A stretch of DNA of 64,000 nt from NCBI RefSeq assembly GCF_000499845.2, contig NC_023756.2:46887947-46951946 (forward strand), written 5' to 3'. Position 1 is the stretch's first letter; each line of letters starts with the position of its first letter. The translations under genes were made by a program, and so were the position numbers. This DNA is from Phaseolus vulgaris (lineage: Eukaryota; Streptophyta; Magnoliopsida; Fabales; Fabaceae). This document shows positions 46,442 through 57,683 of the stretch, one piece after another. The notes beneath the pieces were generated by a model. It worked only from the letters and a program-made list of their open reading frames with translations. It ran no database searches and was not told the DNA's origin.

Positions 46442-48129
46442 TCTTCTCTGAAACACACACGATTTCAGATCAGATCTAATGAACGAAAATCAGAATTGAG
46501 TGCAACAAATTTCAAATCTCTTCATGAAAACAAAGGAACCAACAAAAAACAAAAACGTCGTTACCTTCTTCGGAATCTGATGAATCAATTCTCACCACTA
46601 ACGCATTCTACTGTCGTCGTTTCGGTGGCGCGTGATTATGGAGAAATTCTCCTCTATAATTTGAATTTAATTTGAACAGCATAGCAGAGAAGCTTTTTCT
46701 TCTCTTTTTTTTTTAAATGATGAAAATGCAGAATTTCTATTTTGTTTTGAATTTTTGAGGATTGAAAAATGTTGTGGGAAAGTGAAACTTACTCAACTGA
46801 ATCTGTGAGATAAATTAATTTATATTTATATGATTTCAGAGTATTAATCCTTTTTAATAAATTTCTGGGAAAAATAAATACGCTTATATTTTTATTATAT
46901 TCAATATATATAATTATTTTAAATATATATATAATTTGTAAAAATAATATTAAAAATTAATAACCGTTATTTAAAAAAAAATAAAAACTATTTAGTAATT
47001 TTAAAATAAGAAAAATTATTCAAATAATTTATTCTCTTAAATAAATAAGTAATTTTTTATTTATTAAAATATATAATTAAAAATAATATAAAAAATACTA
47101 AATAATATGTTTCTTTATGTAATGATATAAATAGTTATAGTTATTTATTACATTTATAAGTTTCTTTCAACAGTGTCATCTATTTTATAGTAGTAAGTAA
47201 GGTTGTGATCAAGATGAAAAAAAAAATAGTTGTAATCGCGATTAGTTTTAGGTAAAATAACGGGTACTCTTATTTTAATTATTTATTTGTTAATGAAAAA
47301 AAAATACTATTATAGAACCCAACTCACATATATTCGTTAATCATTATTAATAAATTTTATTTTCGTATTTAAAAAAATAAATAATCAAAATATAATTATT
47401 GGTGAACAAAATATTTAATTAATAATTATTTAAAGATTAATTAAAATATAAAATATTTGTACTAATATTTTATTATACAAATTTCTTTGAATTTTATTTT
47501 TAAATTTATTTTTATCTGAATTTATATATTAAAGAACTTTTTAGAAAAAAAACTTTCATTGATAACTACAAATGTTCAAAAAATAATGTGTAGGGTTTAA
47601 AGTTGTTAACTACAGTGCTAATATTTTGGTTCTACTTATTCGTTGTATATGTGGATTGACGAGCGAGTGTCTTCTTTATTTGGATCAAGTGATTTGAATA
47701 CGAGTGTGCAAACAGACGAACGAGTAGAGATGATTTTTTGTTCTACTCTCATGTGGTGATTTGCGATGATATCTGTGATAAACTTAAAAAAAAAATTGGA
47801 TACCCCTCAACCCTACCAAATTGTGCATGATGCTTAGTCTCAACCTTAGAGACACTGAGCCATTACATGAGGAATCAATGATGTAGAATAATCTTTGATT
47901 ATTTTTTAATTTGTTTTCTTCAAAAACTTCAAGGCCCGTGCATGCTTTGTATGTTTTCATTTGAGGTGTTGTGTGCATATTGAGGTGTTGTGAAAGCTCT
48001 TGTTCTTGTGAGGTTTCCCTTGTTCCCTTGTCTAGAGAGATTGAAGAATTTCTTGAAGTTCTTTTTGTGGTTGAGGAAGAGAAAGCATTTATGGAAAACA
48101 TTACAAAGGTGAAATTTATTTTGCATGCA

Positions 48130-48460
48130 ATGTGTAGAGAAAGAAAATTGATTTTGTAATAGTTTCTTGTTGAGGAAAATTGAGTTTGGTAGACGCTTTA
48201 CTTAAGGAAGAATCGATTTTGTTTATGTGTTGGTAATGAAAATTCTGGTGGTTGTTGTATAGTAAGACATATTCAATTTTGTCTTTGTTGGTGCTCTCAA
48301 TCGATTTTCATGTGCTTACCAAAATTGATTAACTTCTTTTGTGAGGTGTTGAAATTGATTTTCATTAACATATTAGTGAAGGCATAATCGATTTTAGTTT
48401 TGTATATGGGGTGAGAATCGATTTCGTAACTGGTTGAATTGCATGGAGAATCAATTTGGT
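48130..48460. repeat. Degenerate AATCGATTTT repeat cluster
   Basis: At least eight variants of (A)ATYGATTTT or ATTGATTTT occur at irregular 20-50 bp spacing (for example GAATCGATTTTGTTT, CAATCGATTTTCATG, TAATCGATTTTAGTT, GAATCGATTTCGTAA). The text looks like a degenerate minisatellite or transposon-internal repeat. Confidence 0.55.
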
Positions 48461-48861
48461 AGCTTTGTTATTTTTTTATGCAGTTTGAAGAACTTATAAT
48501 TTTTTTTACCTTGTTTCAGATTCTTGGCTCTCATTGGATATTGGGTGTCGTTATTCAACTAGTGGTGTTGAGTTGTGTTCATTGAGTTTGAATGTTGAAT
48601 CTCTTAGACTTACTTAAACGTTGTTGTTCTTAAGTTTTCTTTAGTAATTTGTACAATGAATAATTGTTTATCTGTGTAATTTTTTTTACAAATTGATCAT
48701 TGTATTTAATTTTCATAATTGTGTTTATAAATTTTTTTTTGTCAGTTTATTCTATTCTTATTCTTGTAGTTGGATATATTTTCTGGTGATAGTAGTTGCA
48801 GCATTTATAATTAAGTAAGTTTGATTTTAATTTTGTTACACGTGTAACGTGTAGTGTTTTG

Positions 48862-48886
48862 ATATATATATATATATATATATATT
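48862..48886. repeat. (TA)n microsatellite
   Basis: About twelve TA units following GTAGTGTTTTGA. Confidence 0.9.
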
Positions 48887-49235
48887 ATTTTTATTTTTAT
48901 TTTTTTAAAATTTATTTATATCAACATATTATTAACATGGTCATAATTATTTTTTGCCAAGTGTAATTAACTATTATATTTGTAATTTTATTTAAATTCC
49001 TATAATTCATCTATTTGTAGTGTAGTCAAAGACATTTCATGTCTATCACATGTTTATTAAAAATAAATGAAAGTTGTTATTTTATTTTCTTAGTTTTATT
49101 AGATACAAATTGAGATAAAAATTATACATTAAAATTAAAATATAAAAATTATGTTCTTAATATATTGAAATTTTGAATAGTCCAGACGAGGCATGGTCGT
49201 CTCCATCTTGTTGCAAGGTGGATGCATCTTCCCAT

Positions 49236-50040
49236 CTTATCTTTAGAAAATTTAAATAATAACAATAATATTTTTTATAATCAGGATAATATCACAAGAA
49301 ATTTAAATAATATCAATCATATCTTTTATTTCCCGGCTAATGTCACGACAAATTTAAATAATAAAAATCATATATTTTATCTTCAGAATAATGTCATAAT
49401 ATATTTAAATAATAACAATTATATTTTCTATTTTCATGCATCAGTTTATGAGTTTATAAGAAATAAAAATGATTTGAATAAAAAATCTTTATCAATCAAC
49501 ATTTTATTAAAGATAAGTACATTTTTTACTACTATTAGAAAAGTTCAAATTATTTATAATTTATGTATTACATTTTTAAATTGTGTCATCTAAGTTTGGA
49601 GGTGGTCTCCAAGATAATGTCGTTGCGGGGCTCACCCTCTATTTATATAGTTATTTTTTACTTATCTCCTCTCATTTATCTTTTTCATCAGAATAATATT
49701 ACAGATTTAAATAATAATAATTATATATTTTATTTTCAGAATAATTTAAATAATACCAATCATATTTTTTATTTCTAGAATAATATCACAATAAATCTAA
49801 ATAATATCAATCATATATTTTATCTTTAGAATAATGTCACAACATATTTAAATAATAACAACCATTAATTTATGACTTTATAAGAAATAAAAATCATTTA
49901 AATAAAAAAAGATATCAATTATATTTCATTAGTTTTTTCCTATCTCCATATAACTAAAAGAGAATGATTTTTTTATTACTATTAGAAAAGTTTAATTATT
50001 TATAATTTAATAGTACATTTTCAAATTGTGCCATCTAAAA
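49236..50040 (+). repeat. Tandem duplication built of about 50-bp repeats
   Basis: Units of 48-51 bases read roughly AATTTAAATAATAACAATCA, then TATATTTTATCTTCAGAATAA and TGTCACAA. Because units are near multiples of three, the frame at 49222-49593 stays open and reads as repeated NLNNNNHIFYFQNN-like blocks; this is repeat structure, not a credible protein. The whole block is duplicated (about 49236-49592 and 49672-50040), each ending in TTACTACTATTAGAAAAGTT and ATTGTGYCATCTAA. A third, single copy is at 58930-59280. Confidence 0.75.
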
Positions 50041-51232
50041 TTATATTCTCAATTATATAATTTGAAATATATTTATAAATGGTATACTTTATAAACATAT
50101 TTATTAAATAATTTCAAATACATCTTTAAATCTTAAAATATATTTCAAATTATGTAATATTAAATAATTTTTTGAATTGTCTAATTTAAAATATTTTTTA
50201 TATATTTTGAATTTTATAATTCAAAGTAATATTACAACACACACAAAATAAATACATATTAATGGGCCTAACAATAATAATTAAACTTTAAAAAAAAATA
50301 TTTTAGATTTTATAATTCAAAATAATATCACAAATACGTAAAAATAAATACATATTGATGGACCTAACAATAATAATTAAACTAAAAAAAATTGATTTGA
50401 AAAAGCCGCACACATGAAATCAAGACAAAATCGCACCAAACTTAAATGTAATTATAATTGTAAAATGCCTGAAAAAAATTAAATGGTAAAATTTGTGACA
50501 CATGATAATCTAGAGAAGAAATGTACAACTAATCTAATTAATTTACTTCACATTTAATTTTTGTTTAATTTTTATAAAATTAATGTGATATACACATCAA
50601 ACTCAAATTTTAGTTGTTGAGAGATGGAAATATATAAAAAGAGAAAAACAAAAAAATCTTAAAATTTGTAAATTTAATGATTATGTTTTAAATTTTAAAG
50701 TTATTATTTATTAAAAATAAATTATCCTATTAAAAAATTATAAAAAATTGAGTCTTTTTCTTTTCCTTTAACTAAAAAATCATAAATTATCGATTTGATA
50801 ATAAACCAATCATAATATAGAGTTATCATATACAAAGTTAAATTTCCCTAAACAATTATAATTATTATATGATAAATTTATTTATCATAATAAACCAATC
50901 AATATTATAAATTAAGACATAAATTTTAAATATATTTAAATATTAAGTTGACTAAGCAGTGCAGTCATAAATTTTTTTTATATTTTTTAATATGTATTTG
51001 TATTTATTAGAATGAATTATAAATTTATAATAACAATATAAATATAAAAGTAATATATTTTATATTTAATTTTTAACTTTAAAGATAACTGTATATGTAA
51101 ATAATAAAAATAATGTGTTTTTGCTAGTTATAAATAGAGTGACTTATAGTCAAATGAAGTAGCAGAAGACGAATGTGCTATTTTCTTGAATCTTTAACCT
51201 CTCATTCTATTACAATTAGACCTGTTAACAAT
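49590..51232 (+). repeat. 1.6-kb direct repeat, left copy
   Basis: Matches 58840-60408 in the same orientation over almost its whole length, with roughly 85-90 percent identity by eye in the best parts. Shared text includes AAATGGTATACTTTATAAAC, AAGTAATATTACAACACACA, TAAAATGCCTGAAAAAAA, AATCTAGAGAAGAAATGTAC and AACCTTTAACCTCTCATTCT-like text. It ends with a TATAAATA box (51129-51136) about 95 bases from the right boundary. Confidence 0.85.
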
Positions 51233-51358
51233 ATTTATAATGCAATGCATTAGTTGTAAAAGAATTGTGTAATATGTTTAACTTGTATATGGACAAGTAA
51301 ATTATAAAATTTTTAACTATTGAATATCGAACTCTGATAAATTCAAAAAAGAATTAAT

Positions 51359-51639
51359 TATTACCGGACAAAATAATTATTAGACTTAATTACAGGAATA
51401 TAATCACTATTAATGAGTCTATAATTAGACTTAATTATAGGAATATAATCAGGGTCTATAATTAGTCTTAATTATAGGAATATAATTACTATTAATGGGT
51501 CTATAATTAGTCTTAATTACATATGTTATGTTAGAAAAAGAATCTGTACGGATCTGTACGGTTCTAATGCTATGGTTATATATATGTATAATTGCTATAG
51601 ATGAAAGACAGATTGAATAAAACAGAAAATATTCTTTGA
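51359..51639 (+). repeat. Left LTR of the copia element (281 bp)
   Basis: Starts TATTACCGGACAAAAT and ends AATATTCTTTGA. It contains three to four tandem units with GTCTATAATTAGNCTTAATTA text where the right LTR has two, which explains its extra 77 bases. A probable TATA region (GGTTATATATATG) lies near 51573. Confidence 0.9.
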
Positions 51640-51651
51640 TGGTATCAGAGC
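51640..51651 (+). promoter_or_regulatory. Primer binding site (initiator tRNA-Met type)
   Basis: TGGTATCAGAGC immediately follows the left LTR. It is the standard copia primer site complementary to the 3' end of initiator methionine tRNA. Confidence 0.9.
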
Positions 51652-51699
51652 ACAAAACTCTGATACCCGACAAACACAAAGCAAAGCACGAAGGAGGAG

Positions 51700-52772
51700 G
51701 TGCTAAGAAGACCTGGAGGTGCTAAGAAGACCTACTCGCCATATGATCTCAACGCGAGTGACAATCCCGGAAACATAATCACGCAAGTCCAATTGCGCGG
51801 AGAAAATTACGACGAATGGGCAAGAGCAGTAAAATCTCGCTTCGTGCCCGAAGAAAATGGGGCTTCATTGATGGAACACATATCCAACCAGAGGATGAGG
51901 CACCCGACCTTGAAGATTGGTGGACCGTGCAGTCCATGATTGTCTCTTGGATTCTAAACACCATTGAACCAAGCTTACGATCCACAGTAGCATATGCTGA
52001 GACTGCACATAACTCGTGGGAAGACATTAAAGAAAGATTCTCGGTCGTGAATGGACCTAGAATTCAACAACTAAGGTCGGACTTGTCAAGATGCAAGCAG
52101 GAGGGAATGGTGGTGGCAACTTACTTTGGAAAATTGAAGGTCCTTCGGGATGAGCTTGCTAACAGTGACAAAATTCCATCTTGTACGTGTGGTGGATGCA
52201 AGTGTGGGATTGGTGCTCAGTTGGAAAAACAAAGGGAGGAGAAGGTTCATCAACTCCTTATGGGGTTGGATGACGCAAGCTACGGGACAGTAAGATCAAA
52301 CATTCTGGCCTCAGACCCATTGCCGTCTCTGAACCGAGTATATGCTATGTTGGTACAAGAAGAAAGAGTGAGAATGATGGCCAAATCAACGGAAGAAAGG
52401 GGGTTGGTTGTGGGTCTCGCGATGCAGGCCAACTACAAAGAAAAAGGGCGTGGAGATATGGTAGAAAAATTAATGACGTGCAGTCATTGCGGTAAAAATG
52501 GTCACGACATGAAGGGATGCTTCCAATTGATCGGATATCCCGGATATCCCGAATGGTGGGGTGACAGACCAAAAAGTGAAGGCAAATGGAACGGCAGGGA
52601 ACGCCAAGGGATGCGAAACAAAGGTAACCCGACACGTGCAAATGTGGCACGCGCTAGTGGAAGCAACAATCAAGCCAACAATGACGACAAGAAACTTGAG
52701 ATGGCAGGTCTGACCAATGAACAATGGAAGGTACTGGTTCATATGATCAGCAAACAAAAATCAAATGAATAA
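51700..52772 (+). pseudogene. Copia gag region (frameshifted)
   Basis: The N-terminal part reads in one frame (from about 51700, YDLNASDNPGNIITQVQLRG) and the rest in another (51816-52772). The break is near 51835-51842, apparently one missing base. No ATG is seen for the upstream frame after the leader. The body has the copia-type gag domain (WTVQSMIVSWILNTIEPSLR) and a CCHC zinc knuckle CSHCGKNGHDMKGC near the C-terminus. A short tandem repeat (GGAGGTGCTAAGAAGACCT, twice) lies at its start. Ends in TAA at 52770-52772. Confidence 0.85.
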
Positions 52773-52778
52773 GAGAAA

Positions 52779-54608
52779 ATGACTGGTAAGAGCATTTGGG
52801 ATTTGTGGATTATTGACAGTGGGGCATCAAACCATATGACCGGGTCACTGGAAAATTTGAGTGAAAAGGAAACTATACAAGGGTGCCCCGTAGGGTTACC
52901 CGATGGTGAACGTGTTTTAGCTTGCGAACAGGGAACAGTGACTCTTGAAGAAGGACTTGAATTGAAAAATGTCCTTTATGTTCCCAAATTAAAATGCAAT
53001 TTACTTTCAGTACCTCAATTGACGGATGAAGAAAATTGTGTTGTAACATTCACTGATAAATTGTGTATTATACAGGACTGCACTTCGAGGACGCTGATTG
53101 GAGCAGGTGAACGGAAAGATGGGCTTTATTGGTATCGTGGGGTACGGAAGACTCAAGCATGTCAAGTCAAGATGGAAAATCAACTAGCACTTTGGCACCA
53201 AAGATTAGGACATCCGTCATTTAAGATTGTGCAAATGCTTCCTGATATAAGTGGGAAATGTACTCATGATGAGTTGAATAAAGTTTGTGAAGTTTGTGAA
53301 GAATCGAAACAAACGAGAGATAAGTTTTTCTTAAGTGCGCATCAAGCTTTGAATATTTTTGATTTAATTCATTGTGACTTATGGGGTCCTTATAAAACTC
53401 CTTCATCCTGTGGTGCTTCATATTTTTTGACAATTGTGGATGATTGTTCACGGGCAGTTTGGATCTATTTGTTAAAAGAAAAAACAGAGGTATCAGTGAC
53501 TTTGAAAAAAAAATTCACACTCGTTGAGAGGCAATACAACAAATGTGTTAAAATGGTTCGCTCTGACAATGGAACCGAATTCACGTGTCTAAAACAATAT
53601 TTCATTCAACAAGGTATCCTTCACCAAACTTCCTGTGTCGGGACCCCGCAACAAAATGGACGCGTCGAACGCAAGCATCGGCATATTCTGAATGTTGCTT
53701 GGTCATTACGGTTTCAAGGCAATCTTCCCATTAAATTTTGGGGGGAATTCGTTTTGACTGCAGGCTACTTAATCAATCTCACACCATCCTCCATTCTAAA
53801 AGGAAAAACCCCTTATGAAGTGATCCATGGATGTGTACCCAGTTACGCGCACTTACGAGTATTTGGTTCATTATGTTATGCTCATAATCAAAATAGACAG
53901 CGGGATAAATTTGATAGTCGTAGCCGAAAATGTGTGTTTGTCGGGTATCCATATGGCCAAAAAGGATGGAAATTATTTGATTTGGAAACAGAAACTTTCT
54001 TTGTCTCTCGTGATGTACATTTTTTCGAAAATAAATTTCCATATTTTGAAGCCAAAAAGATGGACACTGCACCACCATTGCAAAACCCAATTATTGCCAA
54101 CTCTTTAGAAACTGGAACGGACCCACATTTTCTTAATGAAGTTGCCTCCTCAAACCTAGATGAATGCATCGTCAACCAACCCATTGCATCTCCCATCCCA
54201 GCCAAGGAGGATGCTACCCTCACAGATGACTTCGACCACACTATCAACGACTCCGATCCGTGTATAGAAGCCTCGACGCTACCCGCGGATCCACCGCCGC
54301 GTCCGACGGAGACGGCGCCGTCGGTTTCTTCACTACCGCTGACGGCCGCGGTTCCCCTTGGGCGAGGGCATCGCGCGAAGCTGCCTTCCGTACGATTACG
54401 CGATTTTTTCGCAGCCACCACGATACCGTCAAGCCCCTCTGTTCCGTCACCTCCTTCAACAGAATCCTCAGGTGTTTCGTATCCTATACATGATTTTGTG
54501 AATTGTGATTCCTTTTCTAAACATCATAAAAGTTTTCTTGCCTCTTTACACACCGAGCAGGAACCCCCTGTTCTTTTCTCAAGCGGTCCGAGAACCCCGG
54601 TGGCGTGA
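52779..54608 (+). pseudogene. Copia pol, protease and integrase part
   Basis: In the same frame as gag, separated only by TAA at 52770-52772. Contains the aspartic protease motif IDSGASNHM, the pre-integrase zinc-finger region (LWHQRLGHPS ... CEVCEESKQ) and the integrase core with catalytic Asp, Asp, Glu in HCDLWGP, RSDNGTEF and NGRVERKHR. The true frame is lost near the C run at 54564-54568; the residues after that are out of frame. The local ATG at 52779 may not be a natural start. Confidence 0.88.
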
Positions 54609-56097
54609 TGCTATGGCACAGGAGATTCATGCTCTCGAACTCAATGACACCTGGAAACTCACCGCTCTCCCTCCTGGAAAGAAGGCACTTGGGTGTAAAT
54701 GGATCTACAAAATCAAATACAACTCGGATGGAACAATTGAAAGATTCAAGGCTCGATTGGTAATTCTTGGCAATCATCAAGTGGAGGGTTTGGATTACAA
54801 CGAGACGTTTTCTCCTGTCGTAAAGACGGTAACCATTCGCACAACTCTAGCAGTAGCAGCCGCAAAAGATTGGGAGCTTCATCAGATGGACGTTCACAAT
54901 GCGTTTCTCCATGGTGATCTTGATGATGAGGTTTATATGAAACTCCCTCCTGGCTTCCAAGAATCTCAACCAGGGGCAGTGTGCAAGCTTCAAAAGTCTC
55001 TATATGGCCTCCGACAGACCCCCAGGTGTTGGTTTGCTAAACTATCTTCTTCTCTCACTCGTTACGGCTTCCAACAATCCCCGAAGGATCATTCCCTGTT
55101 TACTCTCAATAATAATGACATACAGTTGGTTGTGCTAGTCTACGTTGATGATCTTGTGATTGCAGGGAATAATGGTACTGCCATCCAATGTTTTAAAGGC
55201 TACTTAAATCAATGCTTTCATATGAAAGATTTAGGCCGCCTCAAGTACTTCCTGGGGGTTGAAGTTGCTCGCTCCCCCAACGAAATCTTCCTTTGTCAGA
55301 GGAAATTTGCCTTAGATATCATTACTGAAGTCGGATTGTTGGGTGCGAAGCCCGCCACTACACCATGTGAAGAAAATCACAAATTGAGCTCCGCTACTGG
55401 TTCTTTTCTTTCTGACCCGGCTACTTATCGTAGACTTGTTGGGAGGTTAATTTATCTGTGTTTCACTCGACCTGACCTTGCCTACAGTGTCCAAGCTTTA
55501 TCTCAATTTATGCAAAATCCACGCTCCGAGCATTGGCAAGCTGCTCTTCGTGTTGTTCGATATTTAAAGGGGCATCCTGGACAAGGAATACTCCTACCTC
55601 GAGAGAACAACTTACAACTCTTTGGGTGGTGTGATTCTGATTGGGCAAGTTGTCCACTGACACGGAAATCTCTCACCGGATGGTTTATTCAACTCGGCAC
55701 TTCCCCAATCTCTTGGAAAACCCAGAAACAACAAACGGTTTCTGCCTCCTCTGCTGAGGCTGAATATCGATCAATGGCTAAGACCACCCGAGAATTAAAG
55801 TGGATTAAAGACATTATCGCTTCTCTACATGTTCCTCATCCTGACCCAATTCGTCTTTATTGTGATAGTCAAGCAGCACTTCACATTGTTAAAAACCCGG
55901 TCTTCCACGAACGCACCAAACACATTGAAGTTGACTGCCACCTTGTTCGAGATGAAATCATTCACAAGCGCCTTCTTCCATCCTATGTGCCCACACATAC
56001 ACAACTAACTGACCTTTTCACCAAAGCTCTCGGTGCTAAAAAGTTTGGAGCCATCTTGGTCAAGTTGGGCATTCAAGACTTACATGCTCCAACTTGA
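54569..56097 (+). pseudogene. Copia pol, reverse transcriptase and RNase H part
   Basis: Shifted by one frame relative to the integrase part, consistent with one extra C in the five-C run at 54564-54568. Reverse transcriptase motifs include WIYKIKYNSDGTIERFKARL, QMDVHNAFLHGDL and the active-site YVDDLVIAG. RNase H has WCDSDWASCPLTRKSLTG, SSAEAEYRSMA and YCDSQAAL. The C-terminus overlaps the start of the polypurine tract region, as usual for copia elements. Confidence 0.9.
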
Positions 56098-56102
56098 GGA
56101 GA

Positions 56103-56306
56103 TATTACCGGACAAAATCATTATTAGAGTTAATTACAGGAATATAATCACTATTAATGAGTCTATAATTAGACTTAATTATAGGAATATAATTACTATT
56201 AATGGGTCTATAAGATGTTATGTTAGAAAAAGGATTTGTACGGTTCTGTACTGTTATAATGTTATAGATGAAAGACAGATTGAATAAAACAGAAAATATT
56301 TTTTCA
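56103..56306 (+). repeat. Right LTR of the copia element (204 bp)
   Basis: Starts TATTACCGGACAAAAT and ends AATATTTTTTCA, then the target duplication TTAAT. It is 77 bases shorter than the left LTR because it has fewer internal tandem units and lacks the TATATATATG segment. Confidence 0.9.
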
Positions 56307-56454
56307 TTAATTTTTATATTTTTCTAATATTTTTGTTCCAGAAATATAGTATGAAAAATGATAACTCTGAAATTTTCGGTTTATATCGGAATCATACTTA
56401 AAAATGAATTGAAAATAGAACATTTGCTTAGAACTAATATGAAAGGAGATTTCA

Positions 56455-56740
56455 CGTGAGTTCGGGTCGAATCAAATCAACTTGAACTCGAACAGACTCG
56501 ATTCGGTTTGGGTAAATTTGGCAAAACATGGAATTGGGTCGATTCAGCTTGATATTGGTCTGAGCTGACTTAACATGAACTTAGGTCGATTCAGGTTAAC
56601 TTGTAATTAGGTTGACTCGGCTCGACCTAGACTTGTATCGTCTCGATTCGACTTGAAACTAGATCGACTCGACTTGACTTTCGCACAGACCGAATCAGCT
56701 CAACATGGACCGTAGTGAATCAGCTTAATTAGACTGAGGT
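56455..56740. repeat. Degenerate GGTCGAYTCRRCTTGA repeat
   Basis: Roughly ten variants of the motif (GGGTCGAATCAAATCAACTT, GGTCGATTCAGCTTGAT, AGGTTGACTCGGCTCGACC, AGATCGACTCGACTTGAC) at about 25-36 bp spacing. GC content is above the local average. No coding capacity. Confidence 0.65.
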
Positions 56741-56900
56741 TGAATAAGTTAGATATGTTATTCTTAATTATTTTGATTGAATTAGAGTTTTAAGTTTTAT
56801 TCTTAATTATAATAATTTAAAAAGTAGTTTTGAAAATATATAATTTTTAAATACGAGTAGAGGTGAGTGGCAAAGAGGAAGATCTGACAGAAGCAGAAAT

Positions 56901-57095
56901 ATGCTCGAAATTGCAATCGGTTTGTTGGTGCTAGGACTGTTTATGCACCTGCGTCCTACACCTCCAGCTTCCCTTAGTTGGACACCTTCACCTTTTGAAA
57001 GGCCTACAACTTCTCCACCACTCCCTCATTACTCTTTCCTAACGTTATGGCCCTTTCTTCTCTCTCTACTTTGTCTCTATGCCCTGCTGGGTTAA
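56901..57095 (+). CDS. Small open frame, two hydrophobic segments joined by a Pro-rich linker (64 aa)
   Basis: Starts at ATG and reads MLEIAIGLLVLGLFMHLRP, then a Pro/Ser/Thr-rich linker (PTPPASLSWTPSPFERP), then a hydrophobic end (LTLWPFLLSLLCLYALLG). Both ends look like membrane helices. I recognise no family. It ends just where a tandem duplication begins, and no clear promoter is visible. It may be a real small membrane protein, a leftover of a larger gene, or chance. Confidence 0.3.
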   Translation: MLEIAIGLLVLGLFMHLRPTPPASLSWTPSPFERPTTSPPLPHYSFLTLWPFLLSLLCLYALLG

Positions 57096-57683
57096 GCTGA
57101 TTAGACACCATGTTTAGTGGGTGAGTTTAATCATTGTGTCCTCTTTATTATTTTTATTTAAAAAGATCATTGTGTTTGTAATTTAGGGAAAGAAATAAAA
57201 CCTAATAGTTGTCCGTGTGAATGTAGGTTGCAGTTGGCGCCGAACCACGTTAAATCCTGTGTTGTTTATTTTATGCAGTTGATCTGTAATTATGTGTTGC
57301 TTCCGATTGTGTTTTGGAGTTGCAGTAGCGTTCTAGAGCTAGGGTTTCGCAGAGGTGGAACATTGAGTTCCGTTGACAAATTACAAAAGTAGTACATGTA
57401 AATAGTTGAAGCGCAAGTGAACATTGTTCCATGACTTCAAGTGAAAGATTGTTGGGTATGAAGCTATGACTAATTGGGTTGGGCTGACTAGACACTATAT
57501 TTAGTGAGTGAGTTTAATCATTGTCTTATTTATTATTTTAATAAGAGTGCTTGTAATTTTGTACGCACCAGAAAAGAAATAAAACCTAATAGTTGTCCGT
57601 GTGGATGTAGATTGCAGTTGACGACTGAAGCACGTTAAATCATGTGTTGTTTATTTGTTACAGTTAATTCATAATTATGTGTG
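57088..57683 (+). repeat. Tandem duplication of about 205 bp with 180-bp spacer
   Basis: 57088-57300 and 57477-57683 match (GATTAGACACCATGTTTAGT against GACTAGACACTATATTTAGT; AAACCTAATAGTTGTCCGTG in both; CACGTTAAATCMTGTGTTG in both; ATAATTATGTG ends). Offset about 389 bases. The spacer is not duplicated. Confidence 0.8.

Larger units (their letters stand above)
46442..51358. other. Repeat-rich upstream region between AUG1 and the copia element
   Basis: AUG1 leader to about 46680, then very AT-rich DNA. Contains AATCGATTTT-type degenerate repeats (48130-48460), a (TA)n tract (48862-48886), 50-bp tandem repeats (49236-50040) and the left copy of the 1.6-kb direct repeat (49590-51232). An open frame on the minus strand at 47784-48101 has no recognisable domain and is not called as a gene. 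Confidence 0.6.
51359..56306 (+). mobile_element. Ty1/copia LTR retrotransposon, nearly complete, with disrupted reading frames
   Basis: Bounded by LTRs (51359-51639, 56103-56306) and a 5-bp target duplication TTAAT (51354-51358, 56307-56311). Order is gag, protease, integrase, reverse transcriptase, RNase H, which defines copia rather than gypsy. Primer site TGGTATCAGAGC directly follows the left LTR; a purine-rich tract AACTTGAGGAGA precedes the right one. Three breaks are visible: a frameshift early in gag, an in-frame TAA between gag and pol, and a frameshift between integrase and reverse transcriptase. The element is therefore unlikely to move by itself. GC content is clearly above its surroundings. 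Confidence 0.95.

Noticed and set aside
46235..46675. 146-codon plus-strand frame
   Set aside because: Antisense shadow of AUG1 exon 1 and its leader.
47784..48101. 105-codon frame on the minus strand
   Set aside because: No domain, skewed composition and repeat-like context; probably a transposon remnant or chance.
49222..49593. 123-codon Asn-rich open frame
   Set aside because: Fully explained by 50-bp tandem repeats.
49590..51232. Direct repeat read as the left LTR of a giant retrotransposon
   Set aside because: No tRNA-complementary primer site follows it and no polypurine tract precedes the right copy; kept as an open alternative only.
53888..54421. 177-codon minus-strand frame opposite the integrase C-terminal region
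   Set aside because: Mirror frame of a Pro/Ser-rich GC-richer linker in copia pol; no domain.
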